From the NCBI GenBank assembly GCA_021202075.1, contig JAJQDT010000066.1:1-38443 (forward strand): a stretch of DNA of 38,443 bases, given 5' to 3'. Position numbers and translations under genes: made by a program. This document shows, piece by piece, positions 15,178 to 25,002 of this stretch (its first letter is position 1; every line of letters begins with the position of its first letter). Origin of the DNA: Lachnospiraceae bacterium. Its GTDB lineage: Bacteria > Bacillota > Clostridia > Lachnospirales > Lachnospiraceae. Under the pieces are notes generated by a model. It had not been told where the DNA came from. It worked only from the letters and a program-made list of their open reading frames with translations, and did not search any database.

Positions 15178-15316
15178 AGTCAAGCCTCCTCAGGTTAACG
15201 CTACTATATTGGTTTCAGTTCATAAATCTTCCGCTAAATACAACGAATCCAGCCTTTCATACCCATACCGTCAGGTTATCATAATCCGGATAATAATACA
15301 AGAAGCTAATCAGCTT

Positions 15317-17146
15317 TTATTCCTCCGGAATATACTCTTCCTTCTCACAGACAACCTTGCATTTTTTCTTAAAGCAGGCGATGCCATATTTATAGATAGT
15401 TCGATATCCCTGGCGCTTTAATTCACGCGTATAATCCATTCTTTCGATCTGGTCCATCGCATCCTTGCATCCGGCAGTGAGCCGCGCGTGATCCGCATAC
15501 TTAAACTCAATAATCATGCCGATATCTTCTTTTTCAATCTCAACCTTTACATCACAATACCCATCTCGGGAAATACCCCCTCGCCTTCGCTCGGCGGCAG
15601 ATCGCAGCCGATCATTCCAAAGCGTTTCACGCTGATCGGCTGCTCCGCTGTCTGCGTTTGTTTTCGCCTTCCATCCATCAACGTTCGCAAGAATCCCAAT
15701 CATCAGACCATGATAAAGGATCTCCTTCTTATCCTTCTGAGTGGAAGAGTCCCTCACCGTAATGGAATCATAGAGATAAGACGTAAGCAGCTTCTCCGTC
15801 TCTGCTGCGTTGCCAGTTTTCAAAGCGTTGCAAAAATCTTCAAACCGTTTGCTGTTTTTCCTTACCATATTGTTAAAATATGCGGTGATCTGCCTGGTAA
15901 AGATTCTCCGAATCTCCTTGTTCGGAATGGCAAGCTGATAGATGTCTTCGTCAGCCGCACCGCGTAGCATACCACGCTGCGTCAGATAGCCCGTCGCAAA
16001 CAGCACGCTCCATATATTCTCAATCGAGTCATACAGCTGATTGTAGGTCAGATCCTCATAGATTTCCTTATCAATCGTCTCACCGGCTACTAATGCTTCA
16101 ATTTCACTCTTGGTCTGTTCGTTGCCGGCCTTTTCTATTAGATGACGCACAGCATCATTTCCACTCGTATTAGACCAGTAATCTCTGGGGCGCGCATTCG
16201 GATTTCCAGTCAGTTCGTAGCAGCAGCTGATCACATCCCAGGGACAATATACATCCATATTGCCGAAACGATATCCATCATACCATTCTTTTATGACATC
16301 GTATTTGTCTTCGAGCCCATAATAAGTAAGGACTTCCCTGACCTCATCATCAGTGAATCCAAAATATTCATCAAAGCGCACCATCGTAATTGACAAAACG
16401 TTCAGGTTATTTAAACCGGTAAATATACTCTCCTTCGCCACCCTAAGACAGCCGGTAAGAACAGCAAAATACAGGCTGTCATTTGTTTTTAACGCCTGAT
16501 CAAACATACTGCGGATCAAATCCACCATTTTTGAATAATATCCCCGCTCATTCGCTTTTGCCAGAGGGACGTCGTATTCATCAATCAGAATAATCACCTT
16601 TTTGTCATAATGCTTATATAAAAGCCTGGATAACACACTCAGGCTTCCCTTCAGGGCATCCTCCGACGTACTAAAATAACCTGGATGTTCAGAATCAACA
16701 AGCACAAGCTTCCTGTACATTCCCTTATCTTCCTCGGTAAGCTGCTCACTGTCCAAAAGGAAACGAAATCTAAGTGCTTCCTCCCCGATCACTTTGCTCA
16801 TCTGCACCAGGGCTGCTTCATAGTTCGCTCCAAAGACGCTTTTTAAGCTGACAGAAATGACAGGAAATTTACCCATATAAGTTTCGCAGAGATCTGTCTC
16901 TTTCGAAATCTCAAGCCCATCAAAAAGAGTGCTGTCGCATCCAATTTCCAGAAATGCTTTCAGCATACTCATGTTCAGGGATTTCCCAAAACGCCGCGGG
17001 CGGGTGAAGAGGTTCACTTCTCCCCACGCATTCAGTAAATCGCGAATCATCGCTGTTTTATCAACATAATAAAAATTTTCTGTCCGAATCTTGCAAAAAT
17101 CATCGATTCCTATCGGAAGCTTCTTTTTCATTCCTTTATTAATCAT
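15317..17146 (-). CDS. AAA-ATPase-like protein with C-terminal PD-(D/E)XK nuclease domain (DUF1703 type)
   Basis: Protein of about 609 aa of the AAA-ATPase_like/PDDEXK_9 family, common and often multicopy in Clostridia and Bacteroidetes. The N-terminal ATPase opens with KLPIGIDDFCKIRTENFYYVDKT and carries the Walker-like loop TRPRRFGKSLNMSML and Walker B KVIILIDEYDVPLA. The C-terminal nuclease-like region has the motif EKEDIGMIIEFKYAD. The ATG at 17146 is chosen because it begins the conserved N terminus; the AAGGGG upstream is about 10 nt away. The frame is open back to 17296, but that part is not family-like. Cellular function is not established. A short relict of the same family lies at 25768-25977. 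Confidence 0.85.
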   Translation of the reverse strand: MINKGMKKKLPIGIDDFCKIRTENFYYVDKTAMIRDLLNAWGEVNLFTRPRRFGKSLNMSMLKAFLEIGCDSTLFDGLEISKETDLCETYMGKFPVISVSLKSVFGANYEAALVQMSKVIGEEALRFRFLLDSEQLTEEDKGMYRKLVLVDSEHPGYFSTSEDALKGSLSVLSRLLYKHYDKKVIILIDEYDVPLAKANERGYYSKMVDLIRSMFDQALKTNDSLYFAVLTGCLRVAKESIFTGLNNLNVLSITMVRFDEYFGFTDDEVREVLTYYGLEDKYDVIKEWYDGYRFGNMDVYCPWDVISCCYELTGNPNARPRDYWSNTSGNDAVRHLIEKAGNEQTKSEIEALVAGETIDKEIYEDLTYNQLYDSIENIWSVLFATGYLTQRGMLRGAADEDIYQLAIPNKEIRRIFTRQITAYFNNMVRKNSKRFEDFCNALKTGNAAETEKLLTSYLYDSITVRDSSTQKDKKEILYHGLMIGILANVDGWKAKTNADSGAADQRETLWNDRLRSAAERRRGGISRDGYCDVKVEIEKEDIGMIIEFKYADHARLTAGCKDAMDQIERMDYTRELKRQGYRTIYKYGIACFKKKCKVVCEKEEYIPEE

Positions 17147-17310
17147 GATCCACGCACCCCTTTCCTGAATCAACCCCAATATTCCTTTAAATGAGTATAC
17201 CATACAAAGGGCTTTGCCTGCAACATGAAAAATTGCTATGTTTCTGTAGAAAATTCCGCTCTTGCGAATAAACTGTGCTTCCACACTCATTAGCACCTTT
17301 CACCATCTAT

Positions 17311-17354
17311 TTAAAAGGTGGTTCACAAGTTTAACCCTGCAAACCACCTTTTAA
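17311..17354 (-). terminator. Terminator of the trp operon
   Basis: TTAAAAGGTGGTT (17311-17323) and AACCACCTTTTAA (17342-17354) form a perfect 13-bp inverted repeat with an 18-nt loop. It lies 76 bp beyond the trpA stop. Because A and T tracts lie on both sides, it may also work rightward. Confidence 0.75.
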
Positions 17355-17429
17355 CTCTCCTGCCTGTTTCCCGTATCACTGGAGCGCGATTCCATGTTTA
17401 TAGCCTGTATTTTGACATCATATCAGAAA

Positions 17430-18206
17430 TTACAGTCCCTTTATCGCGTCTTTCATGCTCTTTACGTACTCTGCAACCTTCGGTACGCAGTCGGCGCCGT
17501 ATTCTTTGCAGATTTTCACGATGGCTGAGCCTACGATGACGCCGTCGGCTTCCTTCGCCATCTTTGCGGCCTGCTCCGGCGTGGAGATGCCAAAGCCGAT
17601 CGCACAGGGAATGTCGGAGGCGGCGCGGACAAGGCGCACCATTTCGCCGATGTCAGTCGTGATCTCAGAACGGACGCCGGTCACGCCCAGAGAGGATACG
17701 CAGTAGATAAAGCCTTCCGCTGCGGACGCGATTTCCGCGACGCGCTGATGAGAGGTCGGCGCGATCAGGGAAACGAGTGCCAGGCCGTGCGCACGGCAGG
17801 TCGCGGCGAATTCCTCTTTTTCTTCAAACGGGACATCCGGCAGGATGATGCCGTCCATGCCCACGTCCGCCGCAGTCTTCACGAAGCGCTCGATGCCATA
17901 GGAGAAAACCACGTTCGCGTAGGTCATAAACACCATTGGAATCTGCGTGTTTTTGCGGATCTTTTTTACCATCTCGAAGATCTTGTCGGTCGTCACGCCG
18001 CCGGAGAGCGCACGGTTATTTGCCTCCTGGATGACCGGTCCTTCCGCGGTCGGGTCGGAAAACGGGATGCCGAGCTCGATCAGGTCCGCGCCGGCCTTTT
18101 CCATCGCGTAGACCAGCTGCTCGGTCGTATCCAGCGTCGGGTCGCCGCAGGTGATGAACGGAATGAATGTTTTTCCGTGTGCAAATGCACCCTGTATCTT
18201 ACTCAT
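17430..18206 (-). CDS. trpA: Tryptophan synthase alpha subunit
   Basis: TrpA, 258 aa, splits indole-3-glycerol phosphate into indole and glyceraldehyde-3-phosphate and passes indole to TrpB. Visible family blocks: [30 protein letters not shown] (catalytic Glu and Asp59-type region), [30 protein letters not shown] and [10 protein letters not shown]. The ATG at 18206 follows GGGGAGG and overlaps the end of trpB by 8 nt, so the two are translationally coupled, as expected for partners in one complex. It is the last gene of the trp operon, with a terminator hairpin downstream. Confidence 0.97.
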   Translation of the reverse strand: MSKIQGAFAHGKTFIPFITCGDPTLDTTEQLVYAMEKAGADLIELGIPFSDPTAEGPVIQEANNRALSGGVTTDKIFEMVKKIRKNTQIPMVFMTYANVVFSYGIERFVKTAADVGMDGIILPDVPFEEKEEFAATCRAHGLALVSLIAPTSHQRVAEIASAAEGFIYCVSSLGVTGVRSEITTDIGEMVRLVRAASDIPCAIGFGISTPEQAAKMAKEADGVIVGSAIVKICKEYGADCVPKVAEYVKSMKDAIKGL

Positions 18207-19380
18207 AGATATCCTCCCCTCTGTAGCGGGCGATTGCCGCGCAATCCTTATCGCCGCGCCCGGAAATGGTGATGACGATAATCTGATCCTTATCCATGGT
18301 TGGCGCGAGTGTTCTCGCATAGGCCACCGCATGCGCACTCTCGATGGCCGGGATGATGCCCTCCAGACGTGACAGATACTCGAATGCGTCTACGGCCTCG
18401 TCGTCGGTGATGGCGACATACTCCGCGCGCCCCTTGTCATAAAGATATGCATGCTCCGGTCCGATGCCCGGATAATCCAGCCCTGCCGAGATGGAGTAAA
18501 CCGGCGCGATCTGGCCGTACTCGTCCTGGCAGAAATAGGACTTCATGCCGTGGAAAATGCCGAGCTTTCCGGTCGCGATGGTTGCGGCGGTCTCTGCCGT
18601 ATTGACTCCGCGCCCGGCCGCCTCGCAGCCGATCAGACGCACGCTCTCATCCGGGATAAAATGATAAAAGGTTCCGATGGCGTTGGAGCCGCCGCCGACG
18701 CAGGCAAGCACCGCGTCCGGGAGCTTCCCCTCTTTTTCCATCAGCTGCTCTTTGATTTCTCTGGAAATCACGCTCTGGAAATCGCGCACGATGGTCGGGA
18801 ACGGATGCGGACCCATCACAGAGCCGAGGCAGTAGTGCGTATCGTCAATCCGCCGCGTCCATTCGCGCATCGCCTCGGAGACCGCGTCCTTTAATGTCGC
18901 CGTGCCGGTCGTCACCGGATGCACCTGCGAGCCGAGCAGCTTCATGCGATAGACATTGAGCGCCTGGCGCTTCGTGTCCTCCTCGCCCATGTAAACCTCG
19001 CACTCCATGTCCAGCAGCGCGGCCGCCGTCGCCGTCGCCACGCCGTGCTGTCCTGCCCCGGTCTCGGCGATCAGCCGCGTCTTGCCCATCTTCTTTGCCA
19101 GAAGCGCCTGCCCCAGCACATTGTTGATCTTGTGCGCGCCGGTATGGTTCAGATCCTCGCGCTTCAGGTAAATCTTCGCGCCGTCCAGATCCTTCGTCAT
19201 GCGCTCCGCGTAATACAGACGCGAAGGTCGCCCCGCGTAGTTGTTAAACAGATCCGTCAGCTCCCGGTTGAACTCCGGATCATCCTTGTAATGGTTGTAA
19301 GCCTCTTCCAGCTCAATCACGGCATTCATCAGCGTCTCCGGGATATACTGACCGCCGTGTATTCCAAATCTTCCACTCAT
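18199..19380 (-). CDS. trpB: Tryptophan synthase beta subunit
   Basis: TrpB, 393 aa, a PLP enzyme that joins indole to L-serine. The PLP lysine is in [17 protein letters not shown], the glycine loop in [14 protein letters not shown], and [10 protein letters not shown] lies in the substrate region. The ATG at 19380 has AGGAGG 5 nt upstream; a longer in-frame start at 19428 adds 16 unconserved residues. It overlaps trpA by 8 nt and follows trpF by 88 nt. The sequence is of the standard TrpB1 type, which forms the complex with TrpA. Confidence 0.97.
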   Translation of the reverse strand: MSGRFGIHGGQYIPETLMNAVIELEEAYNHYKDDPEFNRELTDLFNNYAGRPSRLYYAERMTKDLDGAKIYLKREDLNHTGAHKINNVLGQALLAKKMGKTRLIAETGAGQHGVATATAAALLDMECEVYMGEEDTKRQALNVYRMKLLGSQVHPVTTGTATLKDAVSEAMREWTRRIDDTHYCLGSVMGPHPFPTIVRDFQSVISREIKEQLMEKEGKLPDAVLACVGGGSNAIGTFYHFIPDESVRLIGCEAAGRGVNTAETAATIATGKLGIFHGMKSYFCQDEYGQIAPVYSISAGLDYPGIGPEHAYLYDKGRAEYVAITDDEAVDAFEYLSRLEGIIPAIESAHAVAYARTLAPTMDKDQIIVITISGRGDKDCAAIARYRGEDIYE

Positions 19381-19468
19381 AAAAACCTCCTGGGTTTCAT
19401 TATTTGCATTTACATCCATGTTGTACATTCCGTTTCAAACATCCATCGCATGCGCGCTAATTTTTTCA

Positions 19469-20215
19469 TTAACGAGTGACGCATTCATTCCACTCCCGCA
19501 CCTTCGCGACAGCCGCCAGGATTTTCTCCCGGTCTTTTTTTCCGTCTGTCTCCACGCTGCTGCTCATATCAACCCCCCATGGTTGAAGCCGATCGAGTGC
19601 GTCCGTGAGGTTGTCCGGCCCGATGCCCCCGGCCAGTAAAAACGGCCTCTTAATCAGATCAGCAAGCGCCCACTCAAACGTTTTTCCCGTGCCGCCGCCA
19701 CCATTATCCAGCAGCACCAGATCCGCGCTGCTCGCATTCACGGTATCGGTCCAGACTCTGAGAGCACTGTTTGGATGCGAAGCATTTCTTTTATTTCCCT
19801 CATTGGCAGCAGAACCCGCCTCTGAGGATTCACGAAGCCGCGCTTCTATAGTGTCTCCATTTTCTTCCGGCGAAGGTGCGCGGAATGCCTTAAAAATGGT
19901 AAATGTGCCATAGGTGCGCAGCTTCCGGATATAGTCCTCATCCTCGCTGCCGTGCAGCTGCGCTACGCCGATGGTTCCATCCAGCAGCAGCTCCGCCACC
20001 TGCTCCACCGGTGCGTTGCGGAATACCCCGACCGATACAATGTCCGGTGAGAGCTTCGAGCGCAGGGCGCGCACCTGCTCCGGCGTCGTATTGCGAATAC
20101 TCTTGGGCACATTGATGATAAATCCGCAGTAATCCGGTTTCGCCTCATTGACAAAGTCAATGTCCACAGGGCGGGACAGACCGCAGATTTTGATTTTTGC
20201 AAAATGATTATCCAT
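19469..20215 (-). CDS. trpF: Phosphoribosylanthranilate isomerase with an internal insertion
   Basis: TrpF, 248 aa, converts phosphoribosylanthranilate to CdRP. The catalytic Cys lies in KICGLSR, and the rest follows the family: DYCGFIINVPKSIR, VSVGVFRN, GVAQLHGSED, LVLLDNGGGGTGKTFEW and LAGGIGPDN. Family members are usually near 200-210 aa. The extra length is a hydrophilic insertion at about residues 113-160 (with SSEAGSAANEGNKRNASHP) between two barrel strands. The GGGAGG site lies about 11 nt before the ATG. It is 21 bp downstream of trpC. Confidence 0.95.
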   Translation of the reverse strand: MDNHFAKIKICGLSRPVDIDFVNEAKPDYCGFIINVPKSIRNTTPEQVRALRSKLSPDIVSVGVFRNAPVEQVAELLLDGTIGVAQLHGSEDEDYIRKLRTYGTFTIFKAFRAPSPEENGDTIEARLRESSEAGSAANEGNKRNASHPNSALRVWTDTVNASSADLVLLDNGGGGTGKTFEWALADLIKRPFLLAGGIGPDNLTDALDRLQPWGVDMSSSVETDGKKDREKILAAVAKVREWNECVTR

Positions 20216-20236
20216 GATTTTTGTTGCCTCCCTGCC

Positions 20237-21118
20237 TCAGACATTCTCTCCGCGAAGCTCACGCAGCATCGCCTTTTTATCGGCCGCCCGCATCAGTGTT
20301 TCCCCGATCAGCACCGCGTTCGTCCCGTTCTCCACCAGCTTTCTGATGTCATCGGCATTGCGGACGCCGCTCTCAGAGACGAAAATAGTCTCCGGAGGCA
20401 CCAGTTTTCGATAGCGGGCGCTTGTGCCAAGGTCCACCTGGAAGGTTTTCAGGTCGCGGTTGTTCACGCCAAGGATTTTGGCTCCCGCGTTCATCGCCCG
20501 TCCGACCTCCTCCTCCGTGTGTGCTTCCACCAGAGCCGACAGCCCCAGCTCCGCCGCCAGCTGCCCGTATGCCTTAAGCTGCGCATCGTCCAGAATGGAA
20601 CAGATCAGGAGCACCGCACCCGCGCCAAAGGCCCGCGCCTGGTAGATCATATACTCATCCACGGTAAAATCCTTGCGCAGCACCGGGATCCGCACATTCT
20701 GCGCGATCTCCCGCAGATACGCGTCATGCCCCTGAAAATAATACGGCTCCGTCAGGCAGGAAATCGCCGCCGCGCCCGCCTGCTCATACTCCAGCGCAAT
20801 CTGCAGATACGGAAACTCCGGCGCGATCAGTCCCTTCGAAGGGGATGCCTTTTTTACCTCACAGATAAAGGCGATTTTGTCGGAAGCGCTCTCCGACTGA
20901 TGCAGGTCATCTGCGGACGTTCGCCCACTCGTTTCCCCAGGATACCGCAGCGCTTTCTCGAATGCATACGGCTCCTGTGCCGGGCCGCCGTCCGCAAATG
21001 CGGTTCCCGCACAATGAGCGGCCTCCGCCTGCGCACGGATTTCCTGAAGCGGTACGTTCCCGCGCTCCCCGGCGATGCGCTCCCTTGTGCGTCCTGCAAT
21101 CTCTTCCAGGATATTCAT
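20237..21118 (-). CDS. trpC: Indole-3-glycerol phosphate synthase
   Basis: TrpC, 293 aa, closes the indole ring. Motifs: CEVKKASPSKG (catalytic Lys), VLRKDFTVDEYMIYQARAFGA, LVEAHTEEEV, LGVNNRDLKTF and VSESGV. Typical length is 250-270 aa; the extra residues sit before the first strand, at about 35-50 and 60-80, in low-complexity Gly/Ala/Ser/Asp-rich stretches. The ribosome binding site AAGGA is about 13 nt upstream, rather far. The gene lies 24 bp after trpD and just before trpF. TrpC and TrpF are separate here, not fused as in enteric bacteria. Confidence 0.96.
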   Translation of the reverse strand: MNILEEIAGRTRERIAGERGNVPLQEIRAQAEAAHCAGTAFADGGPAQEPYAFEKALRYPGETSGRTSADDLHQSESASDKIAFICEVKKASPSKGLIAPEFPYLQIALEYEQAGAAAISCLTEPYYFQGHDAYLREIAQNVRIPVLRKDFTVDEYMIYQARAFGAGAVLLICSILDDAQLKAYGQLAAELGLSALVEAHTEEEVGRAMNAGAKILGVNNRDLKTFQVDLGTSARYRKLVPPETIFVSESGVRNADDIRKLVENGTNAVLIGETLMRAADKKAMLRELRGENV

Positions 21119-21142
21119 ATTATTTTACAATTCCTTTCCGGC

Positions 21143-22153
21143 TTACTGGTTACTCTGCTCAATGAACGCCTCGAGCACCTTCATCGCAGACCCGTTGTCA
21201 ATCAGCTGCTCCGCCATCCTTACGCCTTCTTCAATCGTTGCTGCCTTATCCGCAATATAAAGCGCACCGCCCGCATTCAGGCAGACTGCCTGGCGCTTCG
21301 GCCCGCGGTCCGTTCCGTTCAGGATCGCGCGGGTGATCGCCGCGTTTTCTTCCGGTGTCCCGCCAAGCAGCTCATCCTTTGCGCAGCGCTCATAGCCGAA
21401 CTGCTCCGGCGTCAGCATATAGGTCTTATACTCGCCGTTGCGGATCTCGCATACCTTTGTCGGGGCGCTCATGGAAATCTCATCCAGCTTATCCATTCCG
21501 TAAACCACCAGGCCGCTCGTCACGCCAAGGTTATTGAGCACACGCGCCAGCGGCTCCACGATATCTTCATCGTAAACGCCCATCAGCTCCATGTTCGCAC
21601 CGGCCGGATTCGAAAGCGGTCCCAGGATGTTGAAAATCGTGCGGATGCCCAGCTCCTTACGGACCGGTCCCACAAACCGCATGGCCGTGTGATAGGTCTG
21701 CGCAAACAGGAAACAGATATTGATGGACTTAATCATTTCCAGACATTTTTCCGGAGAAAGCGCAATCTTCACGCCAAGCGCCTCCAGGACGTCCGCTGCC
21801 CCGCATTTGGAGGAGGCCGCGCGGTTGCCATGCTTTGCCACCGGCACGCCACCCGCCGCAATTACCATAGAAGAAGTGGTCGAAATATTAAAGGAATTTG
21901 CCTTGTCTCCGCCGGTGCCGACGATTTCCAGCACGTCCATTTCATGCAGAAGATGGACGCCCTTCGCGCGCATACCGGCCGCAGACGCCGTAATCTCATC
22001 AATGGTCTCACCCTTCATCGCAAGAGCGGTCAGATACGAGGAAATCTGTACATCCGTCGTCTCCCCGCTCATGATTTCGCTCATGACGGTCTCCGCCTCT
22101 TCATAGGTCAGATCCTGCTTGTTTGAAAGTTTAATAATTGCTTCTTTGATCAT
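21143..22153 (-). CDS. trpD: Anthranilate phosphoribosyltransferase
   Basis: TrpD, 336 aa, normal length, adds phosphoribose to anthranilate. The PRPP motif is [17 protein letters not shown], followed by [38 protein letters not shown] and GMDKLDEIS, all canonical. AAAGGA lies upstream of the ATG. A 122-bp gap separates it from trpG, the longest in the operon; it holds no recognised hairpin or promoter. TrpD is a stand-alone protein and is not fused to TrpG. Confidence 0.97.
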   Translation of the reverse strand: MIKEAIIKLSNKQDLTYEEAETVMSEIMSGETTDVQISSYLTALAMKGETIDEITASAAGMRAKGVHLLHEMDVLEIVGTGGDKANSFNISTTSSMVIAAGGVPVAKHGNRAASSKCGAADVLEALGVKIALSPEKCLEMIKSINICFLFAQTYHTAMRFVGPVRKELGIRTIFNILGPLSNPAGANMELMGVYDEDIVEPLARVLNNLGVTSGLVVYGMDKLDEISMSAPTKVCEIRNGEYKTYMLTPEQFGYERCAKDELLGGTPEENAAITRAILNGTDRGPKRQAVCLNAGGALYIADKAATIEEGVRMAEQLIDNGSAMKVLEAFIEQSNQ

Positions 22154-22275
22154 GATAATACCTTGTCCTTTCTTTCATTGCTTTATAATTTTAGCAAATG
22201 GCGGGATGCCACTTACCTTAAAATACTATAGTTTCCTACTCCCTGCGTTACAGCTGCCAGACATCAGACAAAGCA

Positions 22276-22977
22276 CTAAAAGCATCCTGTCGCTTCCAGA
22301 AAGTTTCTTACCACCTGCAGTCCGTCGGGGGTCATGACGGATTCCGGATGGAACTGTACGCCGTAGACCGGCAGCACCTGGTGTTCGACCGCCATGACCT
22401 CGCCGTCCGCAGTCCGCGCCGTCACGCGAAGCTCTTCCGGCAGCGTGTCCTCTTTCACGGAGAGGGAATGGTACCGCGCCGCGGTCATTCCGGAAGAAAG
22501 CCCTTGGAACAATACGGAATCCGGCTCGATGATCAGGTTTGATTTTTTGCCGTGCATCAGCTGCTTCGCATAGGTCACGGTGCCTCCAAACGCCTGGCAG
22601 ATGGCCTGGTGTCCAAGACATACGCCAAACATGGGAATTCCGGTCTTCTTTCCTTGTGTCTGGTCTGTCCGGTCCTCTATTGCTCCGGTTTCGAATGCCC
22701 TGTTTTCTTTTACATCTGTGGTTTCGCGCACCGCAGGATTCTGTGAAGCTTCCAATGGCAGATATCCGCTCAGCTTCTGTATCATCTCCACGCAGATGCC
22801 CGCGTCCTCCGGCCTGCCGGGTCCCGGTGAGATAAAAATCGCCTCGGGCTTCATCGCGGCGATTTCCTCCACCGTGCAGACATCGTTGCGGACGACTGTA
22901 ATGTCCGGGCGCAGAGAGCCAATCAGCTGGTAAAGATTGTAGGAAAAGCTGTCATAATTGTCTATCAATAGAATCAT
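22276..22977 (-). CDS. trpG: Anthranilate synthase component II (glutamine amidotransferase) with an insertion
   Basis: TrpG, 233 aa, supplies ammonia from glutamine to TrpE. The oxyanion loop is FISPGPGRPEDAG, the nucleophile is Cys120 in GVCLGHQ, and the His-Glu pair is in QFHPESV. The family is usually near 190 aa; here about 40 hydrophilic residues (about 72-111, including TTDVKENRAFETGAIEDR) are inserted just before the nucleophile strand. The start overlaps the trpE stop by 4 nt, so the two subunits are translationally coupled. Confidence 0.96.
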   Translation of the reverse strand: MILLIDNYDSFSYNLYQLIGSLRPDITVVRNDVCTVEEIAAMKPEAIFISPGPGRPEDAGICVEMIQKLSGYLPLEASQNPAVRETTDVKENRAFETGAIEDRTDQTQGKKTGIPMFGVCLGHQAICQAFGGTVTYAKQLMHGKKSNLIIEPDSVLFQGLSSGMTAARYHSLSVKEDTLPEELRVTARTADGEVMAVEHQVLPVYGVQFHPESVMTPDGLQVVRNFLEATGCF

Positions 22978-24467
22978 TCCTCAATCCCTCCTTCGGCCGC
23001 CTCCACTGCATTGATCACCGCACGTGCCTTGTTGCAGCACTCCTCGAATTCCTTATCCGGCACACTGTCCGCGACAATTCCGGCGCCGGAGCGGATCGTG
23101 ATGCGCCCGTTTTTCTGGAAGGCCAGCCGGATGGCGATGCAGGTGTCGAGATTTCCTGTAAAATCCAGATAGCCGATGGCGCCTCCGTAGACGCCGCGTT
23201 TTCTGCCTTCAAGTTCGTCGATAATCTGGCAGGCCCGCAGCTTCGGCGCACCGGAAAGTGTTCCGGCCGGAAGGATGGAGTCCACTGCGTCCACCGCGTC
23301 GCAATCCTTACGAATCTGCCCGGCCACGGTCGAACCGATGTGCATCACGTGGGAATAGCGCTCAATCGAAAGATATTTTTCCACGTGAACCGTTCCAATC
23401 TCGCTGATTTTCCCGATATCGTTGCGCCCCAGGTCGACCAGCATATTGTGCTCCGAAAGCTCCTTTTCATCCGCCAGAAGGTCCTCCTCCAGCTGCCGGT
23501 CCTCCTCCTCCGTCGCTCCGCGCGGCCGGGTGCCCGCGAGCGGGAACGTATGAAGGACGCCGTCCTCCAGCTTGACCAGCGTCTCCGGGGAAGCGCCAAC
23601 CAGCTCGATGTCATCGCTGGTAAAATAAAACATATACGGCGAAGGGTTCGATGTCCGCAGAATTCGATAGGCGTCGAACAGGCTCCCCTCCGCGTCCGCC
23701 TGAATCGGATTTGAAAGCACCACCTGGAAAATGTCGCCCTCCCGGATGTAGTGCTTCGCCTTTTCCACCATTCCTTTGTATTTTTCCCTGGAAAAGCAGG
23801 GCTGCAGCTCTCCCTTCAGGCGAAGCGGCGCAAAATACGCCTTAACCTGGCTTTTCAGCAGCTGCTCGATCCCGTTCAGCTTCGCCTCCGCTTCGCGATA
23901 TGATTCCTCCAGCCGCGACGTATCCGCCCCGCAGATCAGGATCAGCTTCTGCCGATAATTATCGAATGCAATCACCTGGTCAAACAGCATCAGATCCGCG
24001 TCCTGGAAATTCTCCTCATCCTCCCCGGTAAACTTGAGTGTCGGTTCGCTGTAGCAGATGTAATCATAAGAAAAATATCCGACCAGCCCGCCCGTAAACG
24101 ACGGCATCCCCGGCAGCTTCGGGCTTTTGTTTGCGGCGAGAATCTCCCGGATGACCTCCTGCGGAGTCCCGGCGCGAAGCTCCTCCTTCACCTGTCCTCC
24201 GGTCACATCCTCACCCCGGCGCAGCTTCACCTGCCCGTTTGCACAGGTGATCTCCAGCGTCGGCGCGTAGCCCAGAAACGTGTAACGCCCCCACTGATGA
24301 TGTGCCTCCGCGCTCTCCAACATATAGCAGTGCCGGCTCGCCGCGCGCAGTGTGCGCATGACTTCAATCGGCGTAAAGCGGTCGGAAAGCATCTCCCTGC
24401 AAACCGGAATCCTTCGGTACTCCCCGGAAGCTGCAATTGCTTTCGCTTCTTCCAAAGTTGGGTACAT
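22974..24467 (-). CDS. trpE: Anthranilate synthase component I
   Basis: TrpE, 497 aa, makes anthranilate from chorismate with TrpG. N-terminal regulatory features include CYMLESAE (the tryptophan feedback site region) and GRYTFLGYAP. The chorismate-binding domain has GDIFQVVLSNPIQ, NPSPYMFYF, LAGTRPRGATEEED, HNMLVDLGRNDIG and PAGTLSGAPKLRA. AGGAGGAGG lies just before the ATG. It is the first gene of the operon, behind the T-box terminator. The presence of the LLES-type element implies feedback inhibition by tryptophan as well as T-box control. Confidence 0.97.
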   Translation of the reverse strand: MYPTLEEAKAIAASGEYRRIPVCREMLSDRFTPIEVMRTLRAASRHCYMLESAEAHHQWGRYTFLGYAPTLEITCANGQVKLRRGEDVTGGQVKEELRAGTPQEVIREILAANKSPKLPGMPSFTGGLVGYFSYDYICYSEPTLKFTGEDEENFQDADLMLFDQVIAFDNYRQKLILICGADTSRLEESYREAEAKLNGIEQLLKSQVKAYFAPLRLKGELQPCFSREKYKGMVEKAKHYIREGDIFQVVLSNPIQADAEGSLFDAYRILRTSNPSPYMFYFTSDDIELVGASPETLVKLEDGVLHTFPLAGTRPRGATEEEDRQLEEDLLADEKELSEHNMLVDLGRNDIGKISEIGTVHVEKYLSIERYSHVMHIGSTVAGQIRKDCDAVDAVDSILPAGTLSGAPKLRACQIIDELEGRKRGVYGGAIGYLDFTGNLDTCIAIRLAFQKNGRITIRSGAGIVADSVPDKEFEECCNKARAVINAVEAAEGGIEE

Positions 24468-24494
24468 AATCCTCCTCCTTTTTTAAACAAAAAA

Positions 24495-24525
24495 TCCCTG
24501 ACAGATCATACGAATCTGTCAGGGA
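24495..24525 (-). terminator. T-box-regulated terminator before trpE
   Basis: A 12-bp perfect stem (24495-24506 with 24514-24525) and 7-nt loop are followed, reading leftward, by a run of T residues. It lies immediately upstream of trpE and directly after the T-box sequence, so it is the attenuator that forms when tRNA-Trp is charged. Confidence 0.93.
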
Positions 24526-24855
24526 CGAATAAACTTCCGCGGTGCCACCCTGATTCACGGGAATCCCCGTGCACTTACGAGATACCAGCATATCTCCGGC
24601 AACTGACGTATGCCCTCACGTCACAGAATACTCGGCAGAAAGCCTTTGACTGTGCCCTCCGCGGTCCATTTGACAATCTGCATCTCCATCCGGTTCTCAG
24701 CTGTGTGCGGCTGTCCAATGTCACGCGAAATCATCCCGCTCATTCCTCTTCTGCGATCCATTTCGCTGTAACGAATGCAAACTGCCGCACCCGGACTCTC
24801 TGTGGGCGCATCTACTGCCTTTATCTCCGCTTCAACGGTTTATTTCTCTTTTTCT
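24495..24855 (-). promoter_or_regulatory. Tryptophan T-box riboswitch leader
   Basis: The leader of trpE contains the T-box core AGGGTGGCACCGCGG (24537-24551), which pairs with the uncharged tRNA 3' end. The likely specifier codon is UGG at 24758-24760, in the context GAAATGGATC on the 3' side of stem I, about 95 nt from the predicted transcription start; UGG fits tRNA-Trp. When uncharged tRNA-Trp binds, the antiterminator should form and the operon be transcribed. Stem I details were read by eye and not folded by computer. Confidence 0.93.
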
Positions 24856-24861
24856 TTGTCC

Positions 24862-24890
24862 AGTCTACTACAGGAAATCCGATTTGTCAA
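24862..24890 (-). promoter_or_regulatory. Promoter of the trp operon
   Basis: TTGACA (24885-24890) and TAGACT (24862-24867) are separated by 17 bp on the leftward strand. Transcription should start near 24855 and run into the T-box leader. Confidence 0.85.
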
Positions 24891-25002
24891 CGGAAAATTT
24901 ACTGCATCACAGGTCACTTCCATGCCGCAAAAATCAATGCGGCGAAGATAAATGCCCAGAACAGGGAACAAGACATAAAAATAGCCTGCGACTGCATATC
25001 TC

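Noticed and set aside
14641..15183. Two separate ATPase genes
   Set aside because: The two frames are halves of one ATPase: the 49-bp exact duplication explains the frameshift and its removal rejoins them.
15178..15316. Weak AAGCT hairpin as a terminator after the ATPase/nuclease gene
   Set aside because: Stem of only five base pairs and poor T-run orientation; not enough to call.
24924..24943. GCCGCA/TGCGGC hairpin as the terminator of the DUF308 gene
   Set aside because: Short stem with no T-run on the relevant strand, so unsupported.
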